The notes beneath the pieces are model-generated. The model saw nothing but the letters and a program-made list of their open reading frames with translations. It was not told the DNA's origin and did not search any database. 64,000 nt of DNA from Actinomycetota bacterium (GTDB taxonomy: Bacteria; Actinomycetota; Acidimicrobiia; Acidimicrobiales; Poriferisodalaceae). The stretch is taken from contig JABABU010000037.1 of assembly GCA_014238065.1 (NCBI GenBank), positions 58,912 to 122,911 of the forward strand, in the 5' to 3' direction. Below, in pieces: positions 42,313 through 51,412 of this stretch. How positions within the stretch are numbered: the stretch's first letter is position 1; every line of letters begins with the position of its first letter. The translations under genes were made by a program, and so were the position numbers.

Positions 42313-43218
42313 CTACGTCGGCTTGGTCCGGCGCGTCACTCGATGATGGAGCCGCCGAGGTGGCTGCGCAACGCCGGCGCGCTGTGTGAGGATCGCGTTG
42401 AGCTCCGCCCCCACGAGAAGAGAGACGTTCAGCAAATAGACGAGTGTGAAGGCGAGGAGCGTTCCGCCGGCCGCGCCGACAGCGCCGTTTCCCCCGCCGC
42501 TGATCGAGACGTAGATCGCGAAACCACGGATGAGCGCGAACCAGGAGAGGGCTGTGATGATCGCTCCGGCGATGTCGTACTTCCATGGGGTCGTGTGGTT
42601 GGGGCCGACGTGGAAGATCGCGGCTGCCCAACCGACGAGTGCGACGGCGACGATGACTCGACCGGTCCACTCGATCAGAACGTGCGAGCCAACAGCAGGC
42701 CACAGACCGTATGTGAACCACAACATCAGTCCGGCGAACCCAAGCGTTGACAGACCCATCACGAGTCCCGTGAGACGAGTGTCGAACCACGATCGATGAT
42801 GATCGAGGTCGTAGGCGACGTCAAGCGCCCGTACGAGTCCGGCAAATCCTCGGGTCACGGACACGAGGGCGACGAGCAACGACAGAGTCAACAGGCTGGA
42901 CCGTTGATTGTCGAAGAGGCCGTCAACAGTGTCGGTGAGCGTGGCCGAGTTGAACGTGGACGCCACATATTCCGAGATTGATGTCCTCGCGTCTTCGGCT
43001 AGGCCGGCGCCGAGGAGACCTTCGAGGGAACCCAATGCTGCAACGAACGCGAGGGTCGCTGCGGGGATCGACAGGATCGAGAAGAACGAGGTCGCTGCAG
43101 CCAGGTCGGTGATGCCGTCTTCGCTCCACTCGCGTTTCATGTCGAAGAAGGTGTGCTTCACCCATTGCCACACCCACCGTGCGCGTCTCGCGAGATCCGG
43201 TTGATGGCTGGTGTTCAT
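42313..43218 (-). CDS. YihY/virulence factor BrkB-family membrane protein
   Basis: A 301-residue integral membrane protein with about six hydrophobic segments. The N-terminal cytoplasmic helix (WVWQWVKHTFFDMKREW) followed by DLAAATSFFSILSIPAATLAFVAALGSL, the central VTRGFAGLVRALDVAYDLDHHRSWFDTRL and the last block AAGGTLLAFTLVYLLNVSLLVGAELNAIL are all YihY/BrkB. The family was misannotated as RNase BN; its role is unknown, perhaps small-molecule or lipid transport. It diverges from murI across about 23 bases, so their promoters are tightly packed. Confidence 0.87.
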   Translation of the reverse strand: MNTSHQPDLARRARWVWQWVKHTFFDMKREWSEDGITDLAAATSFFSILSIPAATLAFVAALGSLEGLLGAGLAEDARTSISEYVASTFNSATLTDTVDGLFDNQRSSLLTLSLLVALVSVTRGFAGLVRALDVAYDLDHHRSWFDTRLTGLVMGLSTLGFAGLMLWFTYGLWPAVGSHVLIEWTGRVIVAVALVGWAAAIFHVGPNHTTPWKYDIAGAIITALSWFALIRGFAIYVSISGGGNGAVGAAGGTLLAFTLVYLLNVSLLVGAELNAILTQRAGVAQPPRRLHHRVTRRTKPT

Positions 43219-43229
43219 CGGCCAGACCG

Positions 43230-43235
43230 TACCCT
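43230..43235 (+). promoter_or_regulatory. Candidate -10 box of murI, leaderless
   Basis: TACCCT ends 6 nt before the GTG start of murI; no ribosome binding site lies between, so the transcript is probably leaderless. Confidence 0.5.
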
Positions 43236-43241
43236 TGTGCC

Positions 43242-44054
43242 GTGGCCGATCGACCGATCGCGATGTTCGACAGTGGTTTTGGCGGACTCACCGTCGCCCG
43301 CGCTGTCATCGATCTGCTTCCGGATCAGGACCTCGTCTACTTCGGTGACACCGGCCGCTATCCGTATGGTCCACGAGATCTGGACGAAGTTCGCCAGTTC
43401 GCGCTGCAGATCGGGCGGCTGCTGCGCAGGCGCTACAAGGCGAAGCTCCTTGTTGTTGCCTGCAACACGGCTGCGGCAGCCTCGCTCGAACATCTGCGAG
43501 ATGAGTTGGACATCCCTGTTGTCGGGGTGATCGAGCCGGGTATCGTCGCCGCCAGTCAAGCCAGCACGAGCGGTAACGTTGGTGTCATAGGAACCGTGGG
43601 TGCTATCGGCTCTGGCGCCTATGCCGCGGCAGTCGCTGATCTGAACCTCGCGATCGAGCTCACGTCTTGTGCATGCCCGGGTTTCGTCGAATTCGTCGAG
43701 CGTGGCGAGACCGATGGCGAAGGAATCGAGCTGCTCGCGAACAGGCTCCTCCGTCCGATCATCGACGCCGATGTGGACTCGCTTCTGCTTGGATGCACCC
43801 ACTACCCATATCTCGCCAGAACGATCGGCGATGTGATGGGCCGTCCCGTCACCCTCGTCTCGTCCGCTGACGAGACTGCCTTCGAGGTGAGGCGACTGCT
43901 CATCGAGGATCACCGGGAAGGAGAGATCGGCACGCGAACCTTCATCAGTTCGGGTGACGCCGGAATGTTCGAGTCCATCGGACGACGCCTGTTCGGCGCC
44001 GAGTTGGTAGGTGCGACCGAGCACCGTTGGGATGTATCAGGAGATGCACAATGA
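43242..44054 (+). CDS. murI: Glutamate racemase
   Basis: MurI makes D-glutamate for peptidoglycan. The 270-residue protein has IAMFDSGFGGLTVARAV, FGDTGRYPYGPR, the first catalytic Cys in VVACNTAAAA (Cys74) and the second in LLGCTHYPYL (Cys185). Sequence order and length are normal. GTG 43242 is chosen over a longer frame because it begins exactly at the domain start and follows a TACCCT box at 6 nt. The gene overlaps the MBL gene by 4 nt (ATGA), and rph and rdgB follow, the usual actinobacterial cluster. Confidence 0.95.
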   Translation: MADRPIAMFDSGFGGLTVARAVIDLLPDQDLVYFGDTGRYPYGPRDLDEVRQFALQIGRLLRRRYKAKLLVVACNTAAAASLEHLRDELDIPVVGVIEPGIVAASQASTSGNVGVIGTVGAIGSGAYAAAVADLNLAIELTSCACPGFVEFVERGETDGEGIELLANRLLRPIIDADVDSLLLGCTHYPYLARTIGDVMGRPVTLVSSADETAFEVRRLLIEDHREGEIGTRTFISSGDAGMFESIGRRLFGAELVGATEHRWDVSGDAQ

Positions 44055-44791
44055 CCTTTTCGATGACGGTCCTTGGGTGCAGCGGGAGCTACGCAGAAGT
44101 CGGCGGCGCCTGCAGTGGCTATCTCGTTCGTTCTGACACGACCTCGATCTGGGTCGATGCCGGGCCAGGAACTCTTGCCAACGTTCAGCAGCACGTCTCA
44201 CTTGACGACGTCGATGCAGTGGTCGTCACCCACGAGCACCCTGACCATTGCGGCGAGTTGGCCGTGCTGTACAACGCTCTGAAGTGGTATGTGGGTCGAA
44301 CCGAGGTGCCGCTGTATTCGACATCGGGTGTCCGAGGCGTCGTGAAGGCCTCGTGCGGTTCGACCGACGACGTGTTCGACTGGACGATTCTGGCATCCGG
44401 GGACGAAGCGAACATCGGCGACATCTCGCTCTCGTTCGAGCAGACTGATCACTCGGTGTTCACGCTGGCTGTTCGATTGACCCACGGTGACAAGTCGATG
44501 GTCTATACGGCCGACACCGGGCCGAACTGGGATCTTGGCGCGTTCGCGGCCGGCACCGACCTGCTCCTTGGTGAATGTACTGTCCTCGCCGAGAACTGGC
44601 ACGAGGCAATCCCGCACTTGAGTGCTCACCAACTTGGCCACCGTGCCAGGGTCGCCGAGGTGGAACGACTCCTTGTCACCCACATCGCACCCGGGGCCGA
44701 CAAGTCGGCCTACGAGGTAGAGGCTGCCATCGCCTTCGGAAAGCCGGCCGAGGCGGCCGTGATCCACCAGACCTACTCGATCGGTGCCTGA
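44051..44791 (+). CDS. Metallo-beta-lactamase-fold hydrolase
   Basis: A 246-residue MBL protein between murI and rph, as in most actinobacteria. Metal-binding motif HEHPDH ([14 protein letters not shown]), a later DHSVF region and TADTGPNW, plus a C-terminal His (LVTHIAPG), give the RNase Z/ribonuclease-type pattern. In mycobacteria the equivalent gene is a cyclic-nucleotide phosphodiesterase-like or tRNA-processing protein; the exact activity here is not known. The ATG at 44051 overlaps the murI stop by 4 nt. Confidence 0.83.
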   Translation: MTFSMTVLGCSGSYAEVGGACSGYLVRSDTTSIWVDAGPGTLANVQQHVSLDDVDAVVVTHEHPDHCGELAVLYNALKWYVGRTEVPLYSTSGVRGVVKASCGSTDDVFDWTILASGDEANIGDISLSFEQTDHSVFTLAVRLTHGDKSMVYTADTGPNWDLGAFAAGTDLLLGECTVLAENWHEAIPHLSAHQLGHRARVAEVERLLVTHIAPGADKSAYEVEAAIAFGKPAEAAVIHQTYSIGA

Positions 44792-44852
44792 CCCGGGGCC
44801 TCCGCCGACGTGCCACAATCTGGCCAGATTCAAATCTCTCGACAGGATTCCC

Positions 44853-45581
44853 ATGCGACACGACGGCCGCGCCAACGACGAGCTCAGGCCCATCGCCTTC
44901 CAGCGCGACTTCACTGACGCCACCCCAGGCTCAGTTCTCGTGTCGTTCGGCAGGACACGGGTTCTGTGCACCGTGTCGATCAACGACGACGTCCCGCGGT
45001 GGATGCGCGGCAATGGCACCGGCTGGGTGACCGCCGAGTATGCGATGTTGCCAGGCAGCGGCACCGACCGTGTTCAGCGTGAGGCAAAGAAAGGGAAACA
45101 GAAGGGCCGCACGCTCGAGATCGAGCGTCTCATCGGTCGTTCCCTCCGAGCCGTGACGGACATGAAAGCGCTCGGCGAACGCGAGGTCACTGTCGATTGT
45201 GACGTCCTCCAGGCCGACGGTGGCACGAGGACCGCCTCGATCTGCGGCGCTTGGGTCGCACTCCACGACGCGTTCGACACCCTCATCGCCCGAGGCGAAC
45301 TCGGCACCAATCCTCTCGTCGAGGGCTGTGCTGCAATCTCGGTCGGGATCATCGACGATGAGGCTCGGCTCGATCTTCCCTACGAGGAAGACTCACGCGC
45401 TGAAGTCGACATGAACGTCGTCATGACCGGCGGAGGGTCGTTTGTCGAGGTGCAGGGAACTGCGGAAGGTGAGCCGTTCGATCGGGGCCAGCTCGATCAA
45501 CTACTGGCCGTCGCCGAGAAGGGCATCGGCGAGATCCTCGAACTACAGTCCGCAACCGTCGCCGAACCACGACTGACCTGA
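44853..45581 (+). CDS. rph: Ribonuclease PH
   Basis: RNase PH trims tRNA 3' ends phosphorolytically. The 242-residue protein opens [14 protein letters not shown] and has [15 protein letters not shown], the block [52 protein letters not shown] and the C-terminal [18 protein letters not shown]. These are all standard. The open frame extends upstream to 44784, but ATG 44853 with AGGA upstream fits the family. rdgB starts 3 bases after its stop, so rph-rdgB are co-transcribed. Confidence 0.95.
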   Translation: MRHDGRANDELRPIAFQRDFTDATPGSVLVSFGRTRVLCTVSINDDVPRWMRGNGTGWVTAEYAMLPGSGTDRVQREAKKGKQKGRTLEIERLIGRSLRAVTDMKALGEREVTVDCDVLQADGGTRTASICGAWVALHDAFDTLIARGELGTNPLVEGCAAISVGIIDDEARLDLPYEEDSRAEVDMNVVMTGGGSFVEVQGTAEGEPFDRGQLDQLLAVAEKGIGEILELQSATVAEPRLT

Positions 45582-45584
45582 GCC

Positions 45585-46163
45585 GTGTCGCTCACCCGCC
45601 TCGTTCTCGCGACCGCAAATCCCGACAAGGTCGTGGAGATCTCGGCACTCCTCCCCGGAGTCGATCTCGTTTCGCGGCCCTCTGATATTCCTGAGGTGGT
45701 CGAGGACGGTGACACGCTCGAGGCAAATGCGCTGCTCAAGGCTCGCGCCATCTGTGCGGCGACAGGATCGCCGGCTGTCGCCGACGACACAGGACTCGAA
45801 GTGATGGCGCTGGGCGGAGCTCCTGGCGTGTGGAGTGCACGATTCGCTGGCGAGAATGCCACATACGGCGACAACGTCGCGAAGCTGATCGCCGACCTCG
45901 AGGGTGAATCCGATCGAACGGCCCGCTTCAGGACCGTGGCCGCGATCGTCACGCCTGACGGCGAGGAGATCGTGGTCGACGGTGTGACCTGGGGGACGAT
46001 CGCCATCGAGCCGGTGGGTTCAGGAGGTTTCGGATACGACCCCGTCTTCATCCCCGACGATGGCGACGGCAGGGTTTACGCCCAGATGACGCTCGACGAG
46101 AAGAACGCGCTCAGTCAGCGGGGGAGAGCCTTCAGGGCACTGGCCAAGACGCTCGCTCTCTGA
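45585..46163 (+). CDS. rdgB: XTP/dITP diphosphatase (RdgB/HAM1)
   Basis: RdgB hydrolyses non-canonical purine nucleotides (XTP, dITP) to keep them out of DNA. The 192-residue protein starts with TRLVLATANPDKVVEI, has VEDGDTLEANALLKARAICAATG, ADDTGLEVMALGGAPGVWSARFAG and the terminal GSGGFGYDPVFIPDDG with ALSQRGRAFRAL, which define the family. The start is GTG 45585, three bases after rph. Confidence 0.94.
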   Translation: MSLTRLVLATANPDKVVEISALLPGVDLVSRPSDIPEVVEDGDTLEANALLKARAICAATGSPAVADDTGLEVMALGGAPGVWSARFAGENATYGDNVAKLIADLEGESDRTARFRTVAAIVTPDGEEIVVDGVTWGTIAIEPVGSGGFGYDPVFIPDDGDGRVYAQMTLDEKNALSQRGRAFRALAKTLAL

Positions 46164-46166
46164 GGA

Positions 46167-47156
46167 CTACCAGCCTCGGAGGTCGATCGGCCAGGTGTCG
46201 ACGACGTTGTGCCCTTGCACCATCACCAGGGTGCTGTGCTGGGCCATCGTCGGATCGATGTGAGCCGGTGTCAGCGTCACTCGATCGCCCACAGAGGCAC
46301 CGTCATGTGGGACGAAGACGGTGTGTTCATCTGAGCAGCCTCTCACCTCGCCCTGCACCATGCTCGGGTTGCCGTGGTCCATCCCGAGCGCTTTCAGGCC
46401 GACGTCGCACACGGCGTACTTCGGGGCGACAGAGATCACTGTTCCCTGAACGAAGAGTCCCTGCTCGAATGGCTGCTGCTGAGCTGTGTAGGCAGTGTCC
46501 ATCAGGATGTAACTGCCCGCTTGAAGCTCGTTCACCGTGGTGTTGATGTCCCACGTACCAGTACCACCACCACTGACTATGTCACCACCGACGTCGGCGT
46601 GTGCGCGTGTGAGCCGCTCCATCGCACCCTCGGCGAGACGAACTCGCTCTGCCTTGTCGAGGTTGCCCATGGCGTGACCTTCGTAGCCCATGACGCCTCG
46701 GACATCGAGGCCACCGACCCGGGCCCGATCAGCCAGCGGGCCGGCTTCCTCGACGGCGCATCCGCAACGGAACCCGACGCGGAGGTCGATCAGGACAGCG
46801 CTGATCCCAGCCGCGACGGCGGCGTCGATGGTCGCCTCGCTGTCGACAGCGACGGTCGCCGTGCCGTCGATCGCGGCCATGGCTTTGAGGCGCGATGGGT
46901 CGACTGTCTCGTTCGCCAGCAAGATGTCTGATCCAAGCCCGGCTTCGGCGAGGCCGACAACTTCTCTCGGGGTCGCGCAGGTAAAGGCCGTGTGGCCGAT
47001 TTCGGCCTGACGGGCTGCGATTCGGGTTGCTTTGTGGGCTTTCACGTGTGGCCGGAGGCTGGTGCCCGGCCAAGCCGCTGACATCGTCGCGAGGTTCTTT
47101 TCGAACACATCGATGTCAGCCCACAGCACGGGAGTGGAGAGTTCGTTCAGTTCCAT
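46167..47156 (-). CDS. D-threonine aldolase / D-serine dehydratase-like (alanine racemase N-terminal fold)
   Basis: A 329-residue PLP enzyme of fold-type III. The Schiff-base Lys is in [14 protein letters not shown] (about residue 41), TFTC-type segments follow, and [11 protein letters not shown] holds the phosphate site. The C-terminal D-ser_dehydrat-type domain has metal-binding residues in [19 protein letters not shown]. Such enzymes cleave D-threonine to glycine and acetaldehyde or dehydrate D-serine in a metal-dependent way. The exact reaction is not settled by sequence. It converges on rdgB and diverges from clpP. Confidence 0.85.
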   Translation of the reverse strand: MELNELSTPVLWADIDVFEKNLATMSAAWPGTSLRPHVKAHKATRIAARQAEIGHTAFTCATPREVVGLAEAGLGSDILLANETVDPSRLKAMAAIDGTATVAVDSEATIDAAVAAGISAVLIDLRVGFRCGCAVEEAGPLADRARVGGLDVRGVMGYEGHAMGNLDKAERVRLAEGAMERLTRAHADVGGDIVSGGGTGTWDINTTVNELQAGSYILMDTAYTAQQQPFEQGLFVQGTVISVAPKYAVCDVGLKALGMDHGNPSMVQGEVRGCSDEHTVFVPHDGASVGDRVTLTPAHIDPTMAQHSTLVMVQGHNVVDTWPIDLRGW

Positions 47157-47231
47157 CGAAACCGAGACTATTTCGTGCCACCACTTTCTTCACACGCGGC
47201 GTCTGCAGTCGACGGGTTCACACCGGGATGC

Positions 47232-47261
47232 TGCGAGTTCGCTCGCATCGCCAGGTACCCT
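47232..47261 (+). promoter_or_regulatory. Candidate clpP promoter with inverted repeat
   Basis: TGCGAG (47232-47237), TTCG, CTCGCA (47242-47247) form a 6-4-6 inverted repeat just upstream of TACCCT (47256-47261). In actinobacteria clpP genes are often controlled by ClgR; the repeat does not clearly match that consensus. Confidence 0.35.
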
Positions 47262-47332
47262 GCACTACTCCGGCCAGACAGTCGGCCGGAACGCCGTTCG
47301 ACGAATCATTCCGCCCAATGCGAGGTCATCTG

Positions 47333-47917
47333 ATGGACATCACAGCGCTCAATCCTGGAGCCCAGACCACTCCGTTCGACATCTTCGCCAAGTTGCTCAG
47401 CGACAGGATCGTCTTTCTCGGTACCGAGGTCGACGACGACATAGCGAACCTGATCGCAGCCCAGATTCTCTACCTCGAGGGTCAGGACCCTGAGGCCGAC
47501 ATCTGGCTGTACGTCAACTCTCCCGGTGGGTCGGTCACTGCCGGCATGGCGATCTACGACACGATGCAGTTCGTCAAGCCCGACGTCGGCACCCTGTGCA
47601 TGGGACTCGCAGCCTCGATGGGGCAGTTCCTTCTCACTGCCGGGGCAGAGGGCAAGCGATACTGCCTTCCGCACGCACGAGTGATGATGCACCAGCCACT
47701 CGGCGGCGTTCGCGGTCAGGCCTCCGACATCGCAATCCAGGCCGAGCAGCTCGCGTATGTGAAGCGCCTGATGGCGGAGCGAATCGCCCAGCACAGTGGC
47801 CGGACGGTCGAGCAGGTTCAGGCCGACTCAGAACGTGACCGTTGGTTCACGGCGGAAGAAGCCGTTGCCTACGGCTTGTGCGACAAGGTCATCTCGAAGC
47901 GCACCGATATCAGTTGA
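47333..47917 (+). CDS. clpP: ATP-dependent Clp protease proteolytic subunit
   Basis: ClpP is the serine peptidase core of the ClpXP and ClpCP machines; here it would work with the ssrA/SmpB system coded nearby. The 194-residue protein shows the nucleophile Ser95 in GLAASMGQF, catalytic His120 in MMHQPLGG and the acid later in SERDRW. It starts [12 protein letters not shown] 47333 follows GAGG at 7 nt, which is better than ATG 47318 or the longer frame. A divergent pair with the D-threonine-aldolase-like gene. Only one clpP is seen here; actinobacteria usually have two, and the second is not in the window. Confidence 0.95.
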   Translation: MDITALNPGAQTTPFDIFAKLLSDRIVFLGTEVDDDIANLIAAQILYLEGQDPEADIWLYVNSPGGSVTAGMAIYDTMQFVKPDVGTLCMGLAASMGQFLLTAGAEGKRYCLPHARVMMHQPLGGVRGQASDIAIQAEQLAYVKRLMAERIAQHSGRTVEQVQADSERDRWFTAEEAVAYGLCDKVISKRTDIS

Positions 47918-47920
47918 TGC

Positions 47921-48361
47921 TCAGCCCCTGGGGGCTGATGTGCAGTTCCTCGAGGCGAAGGTCGCTACCCGCTCGAAGGCGACGTCGATGTCGGGATCAC
48001 TCGCCGCAGCCGCAGCCAGCAGCGCTGCTCGATCGAAGCTGTCGTCGGGATCCGAAGCAATAGCGGCTTCGGCAAGGGTGACACCGAACCGAGCCACGGT
48101 TTCGGCGTCGTCAGCGATAGCCGCCGGACTTGCCTCGGCAAGCGCGTCAAATTCGTCGCGGAAGGCCGTGAGCGCGATCAGGACAGCGTCGCTGTCACTC
48201 AGATCGACATCGGTCAGCTGCTCGTCGATGGACTGCATCGTGATGATCTGTTCACAGAAGGTCGCCACAGTGCGATCCCCTCCAGAGCACGCCGTGAGAC
48301 CGAAGGCGCCAGCCACCAGCACCTGAGTCGATCTCATGGTCATCCACGCGATCGGTTGCAT
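47921..48361 (-). CDS. Putative lipoprotein of unknown function
   Basis: A hypothetical protein of up to 146 residues. The N-terminus has a lipoprotein signal (MRSTQVLVAGAFGLTAC, lipobox LTAC with the Cys as anchor), so it should be exported and lipidated. After that it is helical and rich in Asp/Ala (FRDEFDALAEASPAAIADDAE) with no known domain; one Cys near the end. The ATG at 48361 overlaps the rpe stop by 1 base; ATGs at 48343 and 48337 are alternatives and give a better-sized signal. Probably co-transcribed with rpe. Confidence 0.55.
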   Translation of the reverse strand: MQPIAWMTMRSTQVLVAGAFGLTACSGGDRTVATFCEQIITMQSIDEQLTDVDLSDSDAVLIALTAFRDEFDALAEASPAAIADDAETVARFGVTLAEAAIASDPDDSFDRAALLAAAAASDPDIDVAFERVATFASRNCTSAPRG

Positions 48362-49041
48362 CAGGTTCGAGCTGCCTCTGCGATGCTACGCAAGTCCTTG
48401 ACGCCGTGGCCGAGGCCTTCCGGGTACTTGAACAAAGCCGATCCTGACACCAGAACGTTGGCACCGGCAGCTGAAGCTCCCGCGATAGTCGACGCGCTGA
48501 TACCGCCGTCGACCTCGATGTCGATCTCGGGGAAACCGGCCTCGTTGAGCTGACGGCGGAGCTCTCGAATCTTCGGCTCCATTGTTGATATGTACTTCTG
48601 GCCGCCGAATCCGGGGTTCACCGTCATGATGAGCACCATGTCGAGAAGGTCGGCGACCTGGACGACCTCGTCGATGGGCGTCGAAGGGTTCACCGCCACG
48701 GCCGGTTGCGACCCAAGATCGCGGATGCGGCCAAGTGTCCGATGGAGATGAGACGTCGTCTCGGCGTGCACGATGAGCATCTCGCAACCGGCTTCGACGT
48801 ACAGGTGCAGAAGATCGTCTGGTCGTTCGACCATGAGGTGGGCTTCGAATGGGACGTCGGCGTGTTGCCGGCATGCGGCGATGACATCGGGACCGAAGGT
48901 CAGGTTCGGAACGAAATGGCCGTCCATCACGTCCCACTGGATCTTGTCGACACCGGCTTCGTCGAGCGCGGCGCATGCCGCACCGAGAGCAGAGAAGTCC
49001 GCAGGAAGCACGGAAGGCACGATCTGGATGGGGAGCGACAT
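48361..49041 (-). CDS. rpe: Ribulose-phosphate 3-epimerase
   Basis: Interconverts D-ribulose 5-phosphate and D-xylulose 5-phosphate (pentose phosphate and Calvin cycles). The 226-residue TIM barrel begins IVPSVLPADFSALG and shows IQWDVMDGHFVPNLTFGPDVI, FEAHLMVERPD, MLIVHAETTSH, LDMVLIMTVNPGFGGQKYI and IDIEVDGGIS, the canonical series of metal and phosphate ligands. GAGGAAA precedes the ATG. It diverges from the methyltransferase gene at 49110. Confidence 0.95.
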   Translation of the reverse strand: MSLPIQIVPSVLPADFSALGAACAALDEAGVDKIQWDVMDGHFVPNLTFGPDVIAACRQHADVPFEAHLMVERPDDLLHLYVEAGCEMLIVHAETTSHLHRTLGRIRDLGSQPAVAVNPSTPIDEVVQVADLLDMVLIMTVNPGFGGQKYISTMEPKIRELRRQLNEAGFPEIDIEVDGGISASTIAGASAAGANVLVSGSALFKYPEGLGHGVKDLRSIAEAART

Positions 49042-49096
49042 CGGTTTCCTCGTCTCGAGTTGAGGCGTTTGAGAGTATCCGCGTATCCGTGAACCG

Positions 49097-49102
49097 TATC
49101 CT
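49097..49102 (+). promoter_or_regulatory. Candidate -10 box, leaderless start
   Basis: TATCCT ends 7 nt before the ATG at 49110 and no ribosome binding site intervenes, consistent with a leaderless mRNA. Confidence 0.5.
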
Positions 49103-49109
49103 CGCCGAC

Positions 49110-50300
49110 ATGGACGCTGAGACGGTGCACATTCACGATCTGGCCGTCGGAGGCGAAGGCGTTGGGCGACTCGAGGACGGTCGAGCCGTATTCGTCGCCG
49201 CGACCATCCCCGGCGAGACGGTTCGGGTCGAACTGATCGAAAGGAAGAAGCGATGGGCGCGGGGGATCTGTGTCGAGGTGCTCGATGCAGCGCCTGGCCG
49301 GATCGAGCCGACCTGCGAGGCGGTTGGACGGGGCTGCGGTGGATGTGATTGGCAACATCTCGAAGTGGCGTCTCGTTCTGACCTCATTCGAGGCGTTGTC
49401 GACTCGGTGCTGCAGCGGCAGGCGGGCATCGACGGCGAGTGCTCGTTCGGAGGCGCTGTGCCGGCCTTCGCGTATCGCACAACGCTCAGGACGGCCGTCC
49501 GGAACGGGAAGGCCGGCTTTCGCGCCGCGCGATCAAACGACCTCGTAGTGGTCGACCGGTGCGAGGTTGCCGAAGGTCAACTCGCCGACTTGTTCCTCGT
49601 CGATTGGGCTTCGGCCACCGAGGTCACGTTTCGTTGCGGCGCCAGAACCGGTGAGCGACTCGTGGTTGTCGATCCGACCGTGCCTGATGATCTGGACATA
49701 CCCGAAGGTGTGAGGGCGGTCGGTGTCGACGACCTCTCTGCCGGAAAACGCGCATGGATCCACGAGAATGCCGCAGGCAGGACATGGCGGCTTTCGGCGG
49801 AATCGTTCTTCCAGTCTGGTCCTGAGGCCGCGGAACTTCTGGCAGCCACTGTCGGCCGGCTCATTGCCGATGAACTTCGCGCTGCGACCACGATCGCCGA
49901 TCTGTACTCGGGGGTCGGGCTGTTCGCCGGGGCGTTGTCGCACCTGACGGACGCAAAGTGGACGGTGGTCGAGTCATCGCCTTCGGCCATCGCCGACAGC
50001 CGCATCAACCTTGCCGACATCTCGGCGAGGTTCGTGAGAACCGATGTGTCGAGGTTCCGTGACGGGCCTTTCGACGTTGTCATCGCTGATCCTCCGAGAT
50101 CAGGCCTGCGAGACGCAGGCGTCAGGACGATCGCTGCCATCCGGGGGAGCACGGTGTGTCTGGTTTCGTGCGACCTCGGAGCATTCGGTCGAGATGCGCG
50201 GCAACTACAAGCCGCAGGTTTTCGGTGGAGGGAGTCCGTAGCTCTCGACCTGTTCCCGCAGACATCTCATGTCGAGCTCGTCTCCGTGTTCGACAGATGA
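49110..50300 (+). CDS. RumA/TrmA-family 23S rRNA/tRNA (uracil-5-)-methyltransferase
   Basis: A 396-residue class I SAM methyltransferase with an N-terminal TRAM domain (HIHDLAVGGEGVGRLEDGRAVFV...GETVRVELI), the Fe-S-type cysteines CEAVGRGCGGCDWQH, the SAM site IADLYSGVGLFAGAL, the DPPRSGL motif and the catalytic Cys in LVSCDLGAFGRD. These define the RlmC/RlmD/TrmA group, which makes m5U in 23S rRNA or tRNA; which target cannot be told. ATG 49110 is chosen because the TRAM domain starts there and TATCCT lies 7 nt upstream. Confidence 0.88.
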   Translation: MDAETVHIHDLAVGGEGVGRLEDGRAVFVAATIPGETVRVELIERKKRWARGICVEVLDAAPGRIEPTCEAVGRGCGGCDWQHLEVASRSDLIRGVVDSVLQRQAGIDGECSFGGAVPAFAYRTTLRTAVRNGKAGFRAARSNDLVVVDRCEVAEGQLADLFLVDWASATEVTFRCGARTGERLVVVDPTVPDDLDIPEGVRAVGVDDLSAGKRAWIHENAAGRTWRLSAESFFQSGPEAAELLAATVGRLIADELRAATTIADLYSGVGLFAGALSHLTDAKWTVVESSPSAIADSRINLADISARFVRTDVSRFRDGPFDVVIADPPRSGLRDAGVRTIAAIRGSTVCLVSCDLGAFGRDARQLQAAGFRWRESVALDLFPQTSHVELVSVFDR

Positions 50301-50495
50301 CAGGGGCGAGCTGACATCGGCCTGCTCCTTCATGTTGTCGACGACTTCGGATTCCCGCAGGTCTGGGAGGACGTCCGTCTCGTTGCGGTCGCTGAGGACT
50401 CCGACCCGTACGAGGCCATCGGAACATCTCGCGACGCGGCGAAGAGGGTCATGCAGGAAGCAGCACGCTGCTTCAGAGAACGAATGCTGGCGTGA
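50301..50495 (+). pseudogene. In-frame coding-like stretch after the methyltransferase stop
   Basis: The same frame stays open for 64 codons after the TGA at 50298-50300 and ends at a TGA (50493-50495). It reads VDDFGFPQVWEDVRLVAVAEDSD and continues to RCFRERMLA, with coding-like codon usage but no start codon and no family I recognise. Likely a relic of a lost gene; read-through cannot be excluded. Confidence 0.3.
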
Positions 50496-50636
50496 GCCCC
50501 ACCGGGCTTCGCAACGACCTGTACCCCTGGGAGTTCGTTCGTCAGCACATTCGCCAATGGTGCTGTCGAGTTCGCCGTGCGGTCCGAGGGCGACGTGAGA
50601 CAGGTGCCGGGACGACTGTCGTTTGATGTCAGAGGA

Positions 50637-51344
50637 TCAGGTGACAGCTCCGTGCGCGACCATCGCGGCGAGGACCGATGCGCCGAGATGTCGGTGACCG
50701 TTGTCGTTCAGGTGGATCCGGTCACGGGCCCACACATCGGTGGCATCTGGCCAGTCCCATGGATCGAACAGGGTGATCTTGCCACTGTCGTGGCCTTCGC
50801 GGAATGCGTCTTTCAGGACTGTGGCCCGCCGGGTGAACCGTCTCGTGCTGACGCGCCCGACGAGTGTCCCATGGGGAGCGAGCTCTACGAGGGTCCTGGC
50901 ACCACCGGCGATGGAAGCGGCGCTTGTACCGCCGATGAAATCGTTGAACCCGATCATGCACGTCGTGATCATCGGGTCCAGGCCGGCCCGGTGCAGCGTG
51001 GAGAGTTCTTCATCGACGACGTGAGAGATCCGAGCACCCGTCATGGCGAGGTTGATCACTCGCCACGGCTCTCCCGAAACCTCGCGCAGCCGATGGACGA
51101 CGTTCGGCACGAATCCTCTTTCGGGGCGGCTGGCACCGATGCCCTGGGCGAGTGAGTCGCCGAGCGCGACCCACAACGGACCCTGCTCACGCATCGCAGC
51201 GGCGTTGTGGTCATCCCAGAACTCGGCGAACGGTTCTCGTTGAGCTTCGATCTCGGCGAGCCCATCGCTGAATCGGCTGCCGATTCTTGCGAGATTCCAC
51301 GGCCTTCGCTTCACGCGAGCGCGTGGGAGCTCGAAGTCGGACAT
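50637..51344 (-). CDS. SGNH/GDSL-family hydrolase
   Basis: A 235-residue esterase/lipase of the SGNH superfamily. Block I is WVALGDSLAQGIGAS with the nucleophile Ser, block III Asn is in MIGFNDFIGG, and block V is DRIHLNDNGH with the Asp/His pair. No signal peptide is obvious, so the protein may be cytoplasmic. Substrates include acyl or acetyl esters on carbohydrates or lipids. It is divergent from aroQ. Confidence 0.85.
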   Translation of the reverse strand: MSDFELPRARVKRRPWNLARIGSRFSDGLAEIEAQREPFAEFWDDHNAAAMREQGPLWVALGDSLAQGIGASRPERGFVPNVVHRLREVSGEPWRVINLAMTGARISHVVDEELSTLHRAGLDPMITTCMIGFNDFIGGTSAASIAGGARTLVELAPHGTLVGRVSTRRFTRRATVLKDAFREGHDSGKITLFDPWDWPDATDVWARDRIHLNDNGHRHLGASVLAAMVAHGAVT

Positions 51345-51399
51345 CGGAAGAGTCTGACATCAGGTTGGGAATGATCAAACCCGCGGGCTGGCTCACCGT

Positions 51400-51405
51400 T
51401 ACCCT
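51400..51405 (+). promoter_or_regulatory. Candidate -10 box of aroQ, leaderless
   Basis: TACCCT ends 7 nt before the aroQ ATG (51413) and there is no ribosome binding site, consistent with leaderless transcription. Confidence 0.5.
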
Positions 51406-51412
51406 TGGCCCG

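Noticed and set aside
47232..47247. ClgR binding site at clpP.
   Set aside because: The inverted repeat is real but does not clearly match the actinobacterial ClgR consensus, so only a generic operator is noted.
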